Origin: Pseudarthrobacter enclensis | GTDB lineage: Bacteria; Actinomycetota; Actinomycetes; Actinomycetales; Micrococcaceae | DNA length: 64,000 bases | NCBI RefSeq assembly: GCF_001457025.1 | Contig: NZ_KQ758606.1 | Coordinates: 62,001-126,000, forward strand | Direction of reading: 5' to 3' | In this document: piece after piece, positions 16,274-24,910 of the stretch | Layout of the letters: each line of letters opens with the position of its first letter | Numbering within the stretch: position 1 is the stretch's first letter | The notes under the pieces: generated by a model | Seen by the model: only the letters and a program-made list of their open reading frames with translations | Databases searched by the model: none | What the model was told of the DNA's origin: nothing | Translations under genes and position numbers: made by a program

Positions 16274-18156
16274 TGCGGGGATTTACGCCAAGCCGGCGGA
16301 CTGTGCTGGCATCTGCTGCCACAGGCGCCCTCACAGCTGCGGCGGTGCTGGCTGGAGCAAGCCCGGCCGCACAGGCCGCAGGCCGGCCCGCAGCGGCTCC
16401 GCGCCGGAATCGTCCGGTGATCTTCGTGGTGGGGGACTCGACGTCCTCCGCCTACCAGCACTCTGAACGTCCCCGCGCAGGCTGGGGCCAGGCGCTTCCC
16501 TTGCTGCTTGGCCCACAGGCCCAGGTGTTCGACTACGCATGGTCCGGCGCTTCCTCGAAGAGCTACGCCGACGCCGGGCTGCTGGACGAGGTAGCGGGGG
16601 CGCTGCAACCCGGCGACTATCTGCTCGTCTCCTTCGGACACAACGACGAGAAAGTTGAGGATCCATCTCGCGGCACCAATCCGCAAACCACGTTCAAGGA
16701 GTACCTGGGAAAATACCTCGACGCGGCCTCAGCAGCACGCGCCACGGCAGTACTGGTCACCCCCGTGGAACGCCGGCGCTTCAGCCCCCTGGGCGTTGCG
16801 CAGGACACCCACGGCGCCTACCCGCAGGCGGTCAGGGAACTGGCCGCGGCACGGGGAGTCCCGTTGGTGGACCTCACCGCATCCTCCAAGGAACTGTGGC
16901 AACAGCTCGGTCCGGAAGGAACCACCACCCACTTCCTGCACACGGCGCCGGGCCAGTACCCGCAATACCCCGATGGCGTCACGGACAACACCCACTTCCA
17001 GGCGCAAGGTGCCCTGGCCGTGGCGCAACTCGTGGTCGCAGGACTCAAAGCACAGCCCGCCGCGCCGCCGGGATGGTTCCGGGAACCAGGCGGGACGTTG
17101 GATCCGCTGGCGGCCATCTACTGGCCGTCCGAGCGGCCGGTGGACAAGCCCTTGGTCCTCACCGTGGGAAACGGCGGCCAGTTCACCACCGTCCAGGCCG
17201 CCGTCGACGCAGCACCGGCGAACAGCAGCCGCCGCACGGAGATCAGGATTGCCCCCGGGACCTACCGTGGACTGATCCGGGTTCCGGCCAACAAGCCCCG
17301 GATCTCCTTCGTCGGCCTCGGGAAGGCTCCGGAAGACGTGGTGCTGGTCTATAACAACGCTTCCGGAACTCCCAAGCCGGACGGGAGCGGCCCCTACGGA
17401 ACAGGAGGAAGCGCCAGCGTCCGCATTGACGGACCGGACTTCACGGCGCGGAACCTGACGTTCAGCAACGACTTCGATGAAGCCGCAAACCAGGACATGA
17501 AGAACCGCCAGGCCGTGGCGCTGTTCCTGGCCGGGGACCGTGCCGTGCTGACCAACGTCCGTTGCCTGGGCAACCAGGACACGCTGCTGGTGGACTCCCC
17601 GGCGCGCGCGGTGCAGGCGCGTTCCCTCTTCCAGGACAGCTATATCGAAGGCGACGTGGACTTCATCTTCGGCAGGGGGACCACAGTCTTCGCCGGCTGC
17701 ACTATCCGTTCCCTGGACCGGGGCTCCGCCACCAACAACGGCTACGTCTCGGCGGGAAGCGTCAATAAGGACATCAAGCACGGCTACCTGTTCACGCAGT
17801 GCCGCTTCGTCTCCGACGCCGCCTCCGCCTCGGTCCACCTGGGCCGCCCCTGGCATCCGGGCGGGGACCCGGACGCCATCGCCCAGGTGCTGGTCCACGA
17901 TTCCTGGCTGGGAGCACACATCTCGGGTTCGCCCTGGACCGACATGAGCGGATTCTCCTGGCGTGAAGCGCGCTTCCACGAGTTCAACAACAACGGACCC
18001 GGATCCCGAACTACCCCGGACAGGCCGCAACTGCCTCCTTCCCTGGCAGCCGACTTCACGACGGAGGCCTACCTGCGCGGGGCCGATGGGTGGGCGCCCC
18101 AGCTCGCAGGCACCCCAGTGGACAGCGCACCGCTGAACCTGGTGCGGCAGGCCTAG
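16273..18156 (+). CDS. SGNH esterase-pectin methylesterase fusion (CE12-like + CE8)
   Basis: The 627-residue secreted protein starts with a twin-Arg-like signal (SRRTVLAS). Residues about 45-270 form an SGNH hydrolase like rhamnogalacturonan acetylesterases: nucleophile block VVGDSTSSAY (Ser about 56), GHND and the terminal DNTHF, supplying Asp/His. Residues about 295-600 form a pectin methylesterase: GNGGQFTTVQAAVDAAP, APGTYRG, RQAVALF, NQDTLL, the catalytic DFIFG and LGRPW are all present. Joining deacetylation and demethylation in one chain, next to the pectate lyase, fits stepwise de-esterification before lyase cleavage. The linker is only about 25 residues. Confidence 0.9.
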   Translation: MRGFTPSRRTVLASAATGALTAAAVLAGASPAAQAAGRPAAAPRRNRPVIFVVGDSTSSAYQHSERPRAGWGQALPLLLGPQAQVFDYAWSGASSKSYADAGLLDEVAGALQPGDYLLVSFGHNDEKVEDPSRGTNPQTTFKEYLGKYLDAASAARATAVLVTPVERRRFSPLGVAQDTHGAYPQAVRELAAARGVPLVDLTASSKELWQQLGPEGTTTHFLHTAPGQYPQYPDGVTDNTHFQAQGALAVAQLVVAGLKAQPAAPPGWFREPGGTLDPLAAIYWPSERPVDKPLVLTVGNGGQFTTVQAAVDAAPANSSRRTEIRIAPGTYRGLIRVPANKPRISFVGLGKAPEDVVLVYNNASGTPKPDGSGPYGTGGSASVRIDGPDFTARNLTFSNDFDEAANQDMKNRQAVALFLAGDRAVLTNVRCLGNQDTLLVDSPARAVQARSLFQDSYIEGDVDFIFGRGTTVFAGCTIRSLDRGSATNNGYVSAGSVNKDIKHGYLFTQCRFVSDAASASVHLGRPWHPGGDPDAIAQVLVHDSWLGAHISGSPWTDMSGFSWREARFHEFNNNGPGSRTTPDRPQLPPSLAADFTTEAYLRGADGWAPQLAGTPVDSAPLNLVRQA

Positions 18157-18174
18157 TCCGAACAGACAGAAAGG

Positions 18175-18210
18175 CGGACGGAGGCCGGGCTCATCCCCGG
18201 CCTCCGTCCG
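18175..18210 (+). terminator. Terminator-like hairpin after the pectin operon
   Basis: A perfect 15-bp GC-rich stem (18175-18189 with 18196-18210) with a 6-nt loop lies 18 nt after the stop codon. It lacks a clear T-run, so termination may be weak or the hairpin may protect the 3' end. Confidence 0.55.
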
Positions 18211-18268
18211 GCCATGAGCCAGGCCGTTTCCGCTCCCTGCCCCGGCAGTGAGAAGTAGGCTGGGTTCC

Positions 18269-19387
18269 ATGACCTCATCAGAAACGCTGGCTGACGGCAT
18301 CCTTCCGCGCCCGGTGGTGGGCCGGTTGCCGCGGTACGCCGCCGGGAAGCCGCCTGCCCCCGTCGAAGGCCTGGCCAGCTACAAGCTGTCCTCGAATGAG
18401 AACCCCCTCCCGCCGCTGCCGGCCGTCCTGGAAGCCATCGCCGGGCAGACAGACTTCAACCGCTACCCGGACCCGCTCAGCACCAGGCTCCGCACCGCGC
18501 TTGCCGGTTTCCTCCAGGTTCCTGCCGAGGACATCGTCACGGGTGCGGGCAGCCTGGGCGCCCTCAACCAGATCCTTGCCACGTTCGCTGGCCAAAACGA
18601 GGACGGCAAGCCCGACGAGGTCATTTACGCCTGGCGTTCCTTCGAGGCCTACCCCATCAGCGTGGGCCTCGCGGGGGCACAAAGTGTCCAGGTGCCCGTG
18701 ACGGCCGACGGACGCCACGACCTCGACGCCATGGCAGCAGCAGTCAGCGCCCGCACCAAGGTCATCCTGCTGTGCACCCCCAACAACCCCACCGGTCCTG
18801 CGCTCACCGCGGCGGAGACCGAGGCCTTTATCGGGTCCGTACCATCCCACGTGGTGGTGGTCATCGATGAGGCATACCAGGAGTTCGTCAGGTCAGCCGA
18901 TGCTGTGGACGGCCTGTCCCTTTACCGCAAATACCCCAATGTGGTGGTCCTCCGCACGTTCTCCAAGGCACACGGGCTTGCAGGCCTTCGGGTGGGCTAC
19001 AGCGTGGCGGGCCCTGGCCTGACCCAGCATCTGCGGGTGGCCGCCACCCCGTTCGCGGTGTCGCAAATAGCCGAAACGGCGGCCATTGTTTCGCTGCAGA
19101 ACTTCGGCCAGGTTGTGGAAAGGGTACAAAGCCTCGTGGATGAGCGGACGCGCGTCCTCTCTGGCCTGCGGGCGCTCGGCTGGGCCGTGCCCGACGCCCA
19201 GGGCAACTTTGTGTGGCTTGACCTTGGCACCCACAGCGCCGACTTTGCCGCGAAGGCGGCAGCCCAGGCGCTGTCCGTCCGGGCCTTCCCGGGCGAGGGC
19301 GTCCGGGTCAGCATCGGCGAGCAGGAGGCGAACACCCGCCTCCTGGCCTTGTGTGCGGACTATACAAACCCGCCACGGGGTTCCTAG
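18269..19387 (+). CDS. Histidinol-phosphate/aromatic aminotransferase-like enzyme
   Basis: The roughly 372-residue PLP enzyme of fold type I has the HisC-type start SYKLSSNENPLPPLP (the substrate-binding Asn), NNPTGP with the PLP-binding Asn, VIDEAYQEFV and the Schiff-base region FSKAHGLAGLRVGY with the catalytic Lys. Such proteins act in histidine synthesis or as aromatic aminotransferases; no other his genes are here, so an aromatic or general role is at least as likely. ATG 18269 is preferred because TAGGCT (18256-18261) ends 7 nt before it, consistent with a leaderless start. Confidence 0.85.
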   Translation: MTSSETLADGILPRPVVGRLPRYAAGKPPAPVEGLASYKLSSNENPLPPLPAVLEAIAGQTDFNRYPDPLSTRLRTALAGFLQVPAEDIVTGAGSLGALNQILATFAGQNEDGKPDEVIYAWRSFEAYPISVGLAGAQSVQVPVTADGRHDLDAMAAAVSARTKVILLCTPNNPTGPALTAAETEAFIGSVPSHVVVVIDEAYQEFVRSADAVDGLSLYRKYPNVVVLRTFSKAHGLAGLRVGYSVAGPGLTQHLRVAATPFAVSQIAETAAIVSLQNFGQVVERVQSLVDERTRVLSGLRALGWAVPDAQGNFVWLDLGTHSADFAAKAAAQALSVRAFPGEGVRVSIGEQEANTRLLALCADYTNPPRGS

Positions 19388-19448
19388 CGCTTAACAAGTA
19401 GGCCTGCACGAACCTACTGAAGATAAAGTTAGGATCTGTAAGCCAATG

Positions 19449-19488
19449 TATATGCCGCTCCGGGAATGTATTCCGATCAAGGCATATA
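19449..19488 (+). promoter_or_regulatory. Nested palindromes upstream of the 2-oxoacid dehydrogenase operon
   Basis: TATATGCC (19449-19456) and GGCATATA (19481-19488) form an 8-bp inverted repeat around a 24-nt spacer that itself contains GGAAT-GT-ATTCC (19463-19474). The element ends 48 bp before the E1-alpha start. Lrp/AsnC-type regulators often control branched-chain oxoacid dehydrogenase genes, but no such gene is in the window, so the binding protein is unknown. Confidence 0.45.
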
Positions 19489-19536
19489 TCCCAGCGACAG
19501 TGCATTGCATCCGCATGCGGGAAGCAAGGAGACGGT

Positions 19537-20772
19537 ATGGGCACACATCTGCCTTCCACCGAGTTCGACGGAACAGCGGTTGAGGACCAGCGGGAAGCTG
19601 ACGCCGAAGCCGTCATGGGGCAACCCCCGGCGCAGATGGTGCAGCTGCTGGGTCCCGACGGCACCCTCGGCGCCGACCCCGTCTACAGCCGGTACGCGGA
19701 CAGGCTGAGCCCGGAGGACCTGCGCGGGCTCTACGCCGACATGGCCTCGATCCGCCGGTTCGACGTTGAAGCCACGGCGCTCCAGCGCCAGGGGCAGCTG
19801 GCCCTGTGGGTTCCGCTCACGGGACAGGAGGCCGCCCAGATCGGCTCGGGCCGGGCAAGCCAGCCGCAGGACTACATCTTCCCCACGTACCGCGAGCACG
19901 GCGTTGCCCTGACCCGCAACGTGGACCTTGCCGAGCTGCTGCGCCAGTTCCGCGGCGTCTCGAACGGAGGCTGGGATCCCAAGGAGACGAACTTCCACCT
20001 TTACACGCTGGTCCTTGCAGCCCAGACGCTGCACGCCGTCGGATATGCCATGGGCATCCAGCGCGACCAAAAGCTCTCCGCCGGCGCGGCAGCCGGCGAA
20101 CCGGACGCAGCCGTCATCGCCTACTTCGGCGACGGCGCCAGCTCCGAGGGCGACGTCCACGAATCCATGGTCTTTGCCTCCTCCTACAACGCGCCCGTGG
20201 TGTTCTTCTGCCAGAACAACCACTGGGCCATCTCGGTCCCCACCAACGTGCAGACCCGCGTGCCGCTCTCCAACCGTGCCAAGGGATACGGATTCCCGGG
20301 CATCCGGGTGGACGGCAATGACGTCATCGCCGTCCACGCCGTCACCGAGTGGGCCCTTGAACACGCACGCCAAGGCAAGGGCCCTGTCCTCATTGAGGCC
20401 TTCACGTACCGGGTGGGTGCCCACACGACGGCGGATGACCCCACCAAGTACCGCGGCTCGGAGGAGGAGGATGCCTGGCGGGCCAAGGACCCGCTGCTGC
20501 GCCTGGAGAAGTACCTGCGCGCCGAAGGCCTGGCCGACGACGCGTTCTTCGCCAAGGTCAAGGCCGACGGCGACGAGCTGGCTGCCTACGTGCGCCGCAC
20601 CGCGCACGACCTCGAAAACCCGGACATCCGCACCGCCTTCGCTAACGTCTACGCCGAAGCCCACCCGCTGGTGGCCGAGGAACTGGCGTGGTTCGAGGAA
20701 TACACCGCAGGATTCGACGGCGGCGACGCACCGACCGCGCCGCACGGTGCAGCAGCAAAGGCAGGCCACTGA
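19537..20772 (+). CDS. bkdA: Branched-chain/pyruvate-type 2-oxoacid dehydrogenase E1 alpha subunit
   Basis: The 411-residue TPP-dependent subunit has the thiamine motif beginning GDGASSEGDVHES and continuing to NNHWAIS, and the phosphorylation-loop region YRVGAHTTADDPTKYR characteristic of the branched-chain (BCKDH) and pyruvate families. With E1 beta it decarboxylates a 2-oxo acid and transfers the acyl group to lipoyl-E2. The order E1a-E1b-E2 with overlapping or 7-nt gaps is the usual operon. Substrate class (branched-chain versus pyruvate) is inferred from similarity in mind, not certain. E3 is not in the window. Confidence 0.9.
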   Translation: MGTHLPSTEFDGTAVEDQREADAEAVMGQPPAQMVQLLGPDGTLGADPVYSRYADRLSPEDLRGLYADMASIRRFDVEATALQRQGQLALWVPLTGQEAAQIGSGRASQPQDYIFPTYREHGVALTRNVDLAELLRQFRGVSNGGWDPKETNFHLYTLVLAAQTLHAVGYAMGIQRDQKLSAGAAAGEPDAAVIAYFGDGASSEGDVHESMVFASSYNAPVVFFCQNNHWAISVPTNVQTRVPLSNRAKGYGFPGIRVDGNDVIAVHAVTEWALEHARQGKGPVLIEAFTYRVGAHTTADDPTKYRGSEEEDAWRAKDPLLRLEKYLRAEGLADDAFFAKVKADGDELAAYVRRTAHDLENPDIRTAFANVYAEAHPLVAEELAWFEEYTAGFDGGDAPTAPHGAAAKAGH

Positions 20773-21752
20773 TGACCACCATGACCATCGCCAAGGCCAT
20801 CAACGAGGGCCTGCGCGCCACGCTCGCAGCCAACCCGAAGTCACTGCTGATGGGTGAGGACATCGGGGCGCTGGGCGGCGTTTACCGGGTCACCGACGGG
20901 CTGATCGGCGAATTCGGCCCTGACCGCGTGGTGGATACCCCACTGGCCGAGTCCGGCATCATCGGCACTGCCATCGGCCTGGCCCTGCGCGGCTACAACC
21001 CGGTCTGCGAGATCCAGTTCGACGGTTTCGTCTTCCCGGGCTTCAACCAGATCACCACCCAGCTTGCCAAGATGCATGCCCGCAGCAACGGGAACCTGAC
21101 GGTGCCGGTGGTTGTGCGCATCCCCTACGGCGGCGGCATCGGATCCGTGGAACACCACTCCGAGTCGCCCGAGGCGCTGTTCGCCCACACGGCGGGCCTG
21201 CGCATCATCACGCCGTCCAACCCCCACGACGCCTACTGGATGATCCGGCAGGCCGTGGAGTGCAAGGACCCGGTGATCGTTTTCGAGCCCAAGCGCCGCT
21301 ACTGGCTCAAGGGAGAGGTTGACGTGGAGGCTGCCGGCCCGGCCGGGGACCCGTTCAAGGCCCATGTGCTGCGTGAGGGTACGGACGCCACGATCGTGGC
21401 CTATGGCCCCCTGGTGCCTGTGGCGCTGGCAGCGGCCAACGCCGCGGAGGAGGACGGCCGCAGCGTCGAGGTCATCGACCTGCGCTCCATCTCGCCCCTG
21501 GACTTCGATACCGTCACCGCGTCGGTGCAGAAAACCGGCCGGCTGATCGTGGCCCACGAGGCACCGACGTTTGGTGGGATCGGCGGCGAAATCGCAGCCC
21601 GCATCAGTGAACGGGCCTTCCATTCCCTCGAAGCCCCGGTGATCCGCGTCGGCGGGTTCCACATGCCCTACCCGGTGGCCAAGGTGGAAGAAGACTACCT
21701 GCCGGACATCGACCGCATCCTGGAGGCGCTGGACCGCGCCCTCTCCTACTGA
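20772..21752 (+). CDS. bkdB: 2-oxoacid dehydrogenase E1 beta subunit
   Basis: The 326-residue subunit starts [14 protein letters not shown], the standard E1-beta opening, followed by [19 protein letters not shown] (TPP-binding Glu) and [18 protein letters not shown]. The C-terminal transketolase-type domain has [16 protein letters not shown] and [15 protein letters not shown]. Its ATG overlaps the TGA of E1 alpha by 1 nt (TGATG), so it is translationally coupled and forms the alpha2beta2 heterotetramer. An in-frame upstream start exists but lies inside the alpha gene and has no support. Confidence 0.92.
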   Translation: MTTMTIAKAINEGLRATLAANPKSLLMGEDIGALGGVYRVTDGLIGEFGPDRVVDTPLAESGIIGTAIGLALRGYNPVCEIQFDGFVFPGFNQITTQLAKMHARSNGNLTVPVVVRIPYGGGIGSVEHHSESPEALFAHTAGLRIITPSNPHDAYWMIRQAVECKDPVIVFEPKRRYWLKGEVDVEAAGPAGDPFKAHVLREGTDATIVAYGPLVPVALAAANAAEEDGRSVEVIDLRSISPLDFDTVTASVQKTGRLIVAHEAPTFGGIGGEIAARISERAFHSLEAPVIRVGGFHMPYPVAKVEEDYLPDIDRILEALDRALSY

Positions 21753-21759
21753 GGACACC

Positions 21760-23283
21760 ATGGCACTGAACAAATTCAACCTGCCCGACGTCGGTGAAGG
21801 CCTCACCGAAGCCGAAATCGTCTCCTGGAAGGTCAAGCCGGGCGACGCCGTCGCCATCAATGACGTCCTGTGCGAAATCGAAACGGCCAAGTCCATCGTG
21901 GAACTGCCGTCGCCCTTTGCCGGGACCGTCACCGAACTGCTGGTGCAGGAAGGGGTGACCATCGACGTCGGCACGGCGATCATCAGCGTCAGCGACGACG
22001 TAGCCGGCGATCCCACCCCGGCTGACGTCCGGGCCCCGGAAGCCCCCGGGACTCCGGACGTGCTGGAGCAGCCGCTCTACGGCAAGCTCCCGGACGACGC
22101 CCAGGGCCAGGACGCGGAGCAGGGCACGCACGACGGTGGGACGCAGGGCGGTGCCCCGGCCGCCGGGCCGCTGGTTGGTTCCGGGCCGAAGGCCGACGCC
22201 GTGAAGCGCAGGCCCCGGATCTCCCGGACGCCCGCCGCCGCTGCGGCACCGAGGACGCCCGCGGATTCCATCACCGCCAACGCCCCTGAGGTGGAGCCGG
22301 TCCAGCCCCACACTCCTGCCGAAGTCACGGCGGCCGGCGCTGTGGACACGCGGCCCACGCTGGGCGGCACCATCACGGGGCTGGTCAACCGCGTCCTAGC
22401 CAAGCCGCCGGTGCGCAAGATCGCCAGGGACCTGGGCATCGACCTGGCGGACGTCGTGGCCACCGGTTCCCGCGGCGAAGTGACCCGCGAGGACCTGGTC
22501 AGCTACCAGGCCCAGCGGGACGCGGAGCTGGACAAGGCGGACGGGTTCTGGGGCAAGGCCGGCAAGCCGCAGGACCAGCGGATTGAGCGGATCCCCGTGA
22601 AGGGAGTGCGCAAGGCCACGGCCAAGGCCATGGTGGATTCAGCCTTTGCGGCTCCGCACGTCAGCATCTTCGTGGACGTCGACGCCAGCCGCACCATGGA
22701 GTTCGTCAAGCGGCTCAAGAACTCCCGGGACTTCGAGGGCATCAAGATCTCGCCGCTATTGATCCTTGCCAAGGCCGTCATCTGGGCCGCGGCCAGGAAC
22801 CCCAGCGTCAACGCCGCCTGGGTGGACGACGCCGAATCCGGCAATGCTGAGATCCACGTCAAGCACTTCATGAACCTGGGCATCGCAGCGGCCACGCCAC
22901 GCGGCCTGATGGTTCCGAATATCAAGAACGCCCAGGACCTGTCGCTCAAGGAACTGGCGGTGGCCTTGAACAACCTTGCCACCACGGCCCGTGCCGGAAA
23001 AACCCAGCCCGCCGAAATGCAGGGCGGCACCCTGACCATCACCAACATCGGCGCGCTGGGCATCGACACCGGAACGCCGATCATCAACCCGGGCGAGGTG
23101 GCGATCGTCGCCTTCGGCACCATCAAACAGAAGCCGTGGGTCCTGGACGGGGAGGTCATCCCGCGCTGGATCACCACGCTGGGCGGCTCGTTCGACCACC
23201 GGGTGGTGGACGGCGACCTGTCCGCCAGGTTCATGGCCGACGTCGCCGCCATCCTGGAAGAACCCGCGCTGCTCCTTGACTGA
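21760..23283 (+). CDS. bkdC: Dihydrolipoyl acyltransferase E2 component
   Basis: The 507-residue E2 has three parts. An N-terminal lipoyl domain (about residues 1-80) carries the lipoylation site in [15 protein letters not shown]. After a Pro/Ala-rich flexible linker comes a peripheral-subunit-binding domain ([14 protein letters not shown], about residues 211-224). The C-terminal catalytic acyltransferase domain ends in the catalytic motif [13 protein letters not shown]. It accepts the acyl group from E1 and gives it to CoA. It lies 7 nt after E1 beta; E3 must come from elsewhere in the genome. Confidence 0.92.
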   Translation: MALNKFNLPDVGEGLTEAEIVSWKVKPGDAVAINDVLCEIETAKSIVELPSPFAGTVTELLVQEGVTIDVGTAIISVSDDVAGDPTPADVRAPEAPGTPDVLEQPLYGKLPDDAQGQDAEQGTHDGGTQGGAPAAGPLVGSGPKADAVKRRPRISRTPAAAAAPRTPADSITANAPEVEPVQPHTPAEVTAAGAVDTRPTLGGTITGLVNRVLAKPPVRKIARDLGIDLADVVATGSRGEVTREDLVSYQAQRDAELDKADGFWGKAGKPQDQRIERIPVKGVRKATAKAMVDSAFAAPHVSIFVDVDASRTMEFVKRLKNSRDFEGIKISPLLILAKAVIWAAARNPSVNAAWVDDAESGNAEIHVKHFMNLGIAAATPRGLMVPNIKNAQDLSLKELAVALNNLATTARAGKTQPAEMQGGTLTITNIGALGIDTGTPIINPGEVAIVAFGTIKQKPWVLDGEVIPRWITTLGGSFDHRVVDGDLSARFMADVAAILEEPALLLD

Positions 23284-23926
23284 GGCAAAAGCGGACGGAT
23301 CGGCCGGGCCGGTGATGCCCGGCCGGTCCATCCGCGCCAGGAACAGGACGGCGCGGTGGCTGACGGAAACCTTCCAGCCGCCGGTGGTGGTCACCGTCCA
23401 GCTGCTGCTCAGCCCGCTGATCCAGGACGGCTTCCCGGCCACCATGGCCTACGGCGCGCTGGCGGCCCTGTTTGTCTGCGTGGTGCCGCTGCTGTTGCTG
23501 CTGGTCCTGGTGCGGCTGGGCAAGGTTACGGACCACCACGTCAGCGACCGCAGGCAGCGTCTTCCCGTGCTGTTGATGGCTTTGGCATCAATCCTTGCAG
23601 GGCTGGCGGTGCTGGCCGCGGCGGGCGCTCCTGCGAGCGTCTTCGCCATGGTGCTGGCCGTGGTGGGCGGCGTGGTGGTGCTGGCGGCCGTCAGCCCGTT
23701 CTGGAAAATCAGCGGACATGCCGCAGCCATTTCCTGTTCGGCGGTGGTGGCGGTGCTCATGCTGGGGGCCGCGTGGCTGCCCTTGCTGCTGCTGGTTCCG
23801 GCAGTTGGCTGGTCGCGCGTGGTGCTGCGCGCCCATACCCTGGCCCAGGTGGTGGCTGGCTCGCTCTTCGGCGGCGTGGTGATGGCAGGAATCTGGTGGC
23901 TCCTGCGGGCCTGGCTGGTGCCCTAG
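23276..23926 (+). CDS. PAP2 superfamily membrane protein
   Basis: The 216-residue integral membrane protein shows the PAP2-type pieces [17 protein letters not shown] (short form of the K-x6-RP motif), SGHAAAIS and [16 protein letters not shown] (S-R-x5-H-x3). These residues form the phosphatase site in lipid phosphatases, facing the outside. The TTG start at 23276 overlaps the end of E2 by 8 nt; ATG 23315 is an alternative with fewer leading residues. Since no clear Shine-Dalgarno is seen, translation may depend on coupling with E2. Confidence 0.75.
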   Translation: MTEAKADGSAGPVMPGRSIRARNRTARWLTETFQPPVVVTVQLLLSPLIQDGFPATMAYGALAALFVCVVPLLLLLVLVRLGKVTDHHVSDRRQRLPVLLMALASILAGLAVLAAAGAPASVFAMVLAVVGGVVVLAAVSPFWKISGHAAAISCSAVVAVLMLGAAWLPLLLLVPAVGWSRVVLRAHTLAQVVAGSLFGGVVMAGIWWLLRAWLVP

Positions 23927-23942
23927 GGTCAGCGGTGGTGGA

Positions 23943-24281
23943 TCAGTAGCCCGGGTAGGCGTACATCATGTCCAGGGCGGCGGTGTTCCCGGTGGACGAC
24001 GCGATCACCACGGCGGCACCCACCATGAGGGCAGCCCAGGCTGCGGCCGCGCCGGTCATGATGGACAGCAGCTTCCAGTCCTCCCGCATGACGCTGCGGA
24101 CGGTGTGCGGCATGTTCAGGTCCGGGGCAATCATGTTGGGTGCCGTGTCAACGCTGCCGTCGTCCAGGAGGGCCACAACGGTTCCGTTGCCGCGGTCCAC
24201 GCGCATGGAGGAAATGTGGTTTCCGTGGCGGGCCAGGAGGATGTCGTGGCCTACGAGCTGACGGCGCTGCAAAGTAATCAA
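23943..24281 (-). CDS. Small single-pass membrane protein of unknown function
   Basis: The 112-residue protein has a polar N-terminus (LQRRQLVGHDILLARHGNHISS) and one membrane segment near residues 83-104 (LSIMTGAAAAWAALMVGAAVVIA). The start is placed at TTG 24281 because GAGGGG lies 5 nt before it; an ATG at 24323 would give a longer N-terminus without such a site. No family is recognised. An inverted repeat ATTGAG-N6-CTCAAT at 24322-24339 upstream may be a regulator site. Confidence 0.6.
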   Translation of the reverse strand: MITLQRRQLVGHDILLARHGNHISSMRVDRGNGTVVALLDDGSVDTAPNMIAPDLNMPHTVRSVMREDWKLLSIMTGAAAAWAALMVGAAVVIASSTGNTAALDMMYAYPGY

Positions 24282-24321
24282 GGGGTCCCCTCGGTGGTGG
24301 TCGGGTAGGGTTGTCCGCACC

Positions 24322-24339
24322 ATTGAGGGCTCACTCAAT
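24322..24339 (-). promoter_or_regulatory. Inverted repeat upstream of the small membrane protein gene
   Basis: ATTGAG (24322-24327) and CTCAAT (24334-24339) are separated by 6 nt, 41 bp upstream of the TTG start. It sits in the only AT-richer stretch of this intergenic region, with TAAAAT-like sequence on the minus strand just before it, and may be an operator. Confidence 0.35.
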
Positions 24340-24437
24340 TTTATCGTTGCGCTCTGGGCTGAAAGGCCGATCCGGGCGTGAGAACGCCCACCCCCCGCAG
24401 CGATCCGTGCCACCACGGGGAGTGTCCGGCGTAACTC

Positions 24438-24866
24438 CTAGTCGGCGTCGTACGTGTTGGCGATGTACACGTCGCAGGGGGCGTTGTGCGCAACGCTGTT
24501 GGCGACGCTGCCCAGGACGCGGCCGATGCCCTGCATGCGGCGGTTTCCGACCACGATGATCTTGGCCTCCATGCGCAGGGCCTCCTTGATGAGGGCGTCG
24601 GCGGGACGTCCGCGGGCCGCCGAGTACGTCACCTTGATCTGTCCGCCCAGCGACTCCGCCACGGTCCGGGCGACGTGCTCGGCGGCGTCCGCGTCAGAGA
24701 CGATCCACTGGTCGCTTCCGCTGCCGAAGACCTCCGTGCGGTCGCTGTCAAAGGCGGAGACGACGTGGAGGGATGCACCCATGGCTGCTGCCAGGTCCCG
24801 TGCGGATTCTGCGGCCTTCTTGGCCGTCCCGCTTCCGTCGACGCCTACAACGATCGTTCCGCTCAT
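24438..24866 (-). CDS. Universal stress protein (UspA family)
   Basis: The 142-residue protein is a single USP domain. It starts TIVVGVDGSGTAKKA and ends with the ATP-binding signature G-x2-G-x9-G-S, seen in GNRRMQGIGRVLGSVANSV (about residues 107-125). ATP-binding USPs act in the cytoplasm in stress adaptation. ATG 24866 is preceded by AAAGGAG at good distance. It lies 45 nt downstream of the aminotransferase on the same strand and may be co-transcribed with it. Confidence 0.88.
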   Translation of the reverse strand: MSGTIVVGVDGSGTAKKAAESARDLAAAMGASLHVVSAFDSDRTEVFGSGSDQWIVSDADAAEHVARTVAESLGGQIKVTYSAARGRPADALIKEALRMEAKIIVVGNRRMQGIGRVLGSVANSVAHNAPCDVYIANTYDAD

Positions 24867-24910
24867 GAATTGCTCCTTTGCTAGGTTCTGCAGCAGTGGT
24901 GAGGCCAAGG

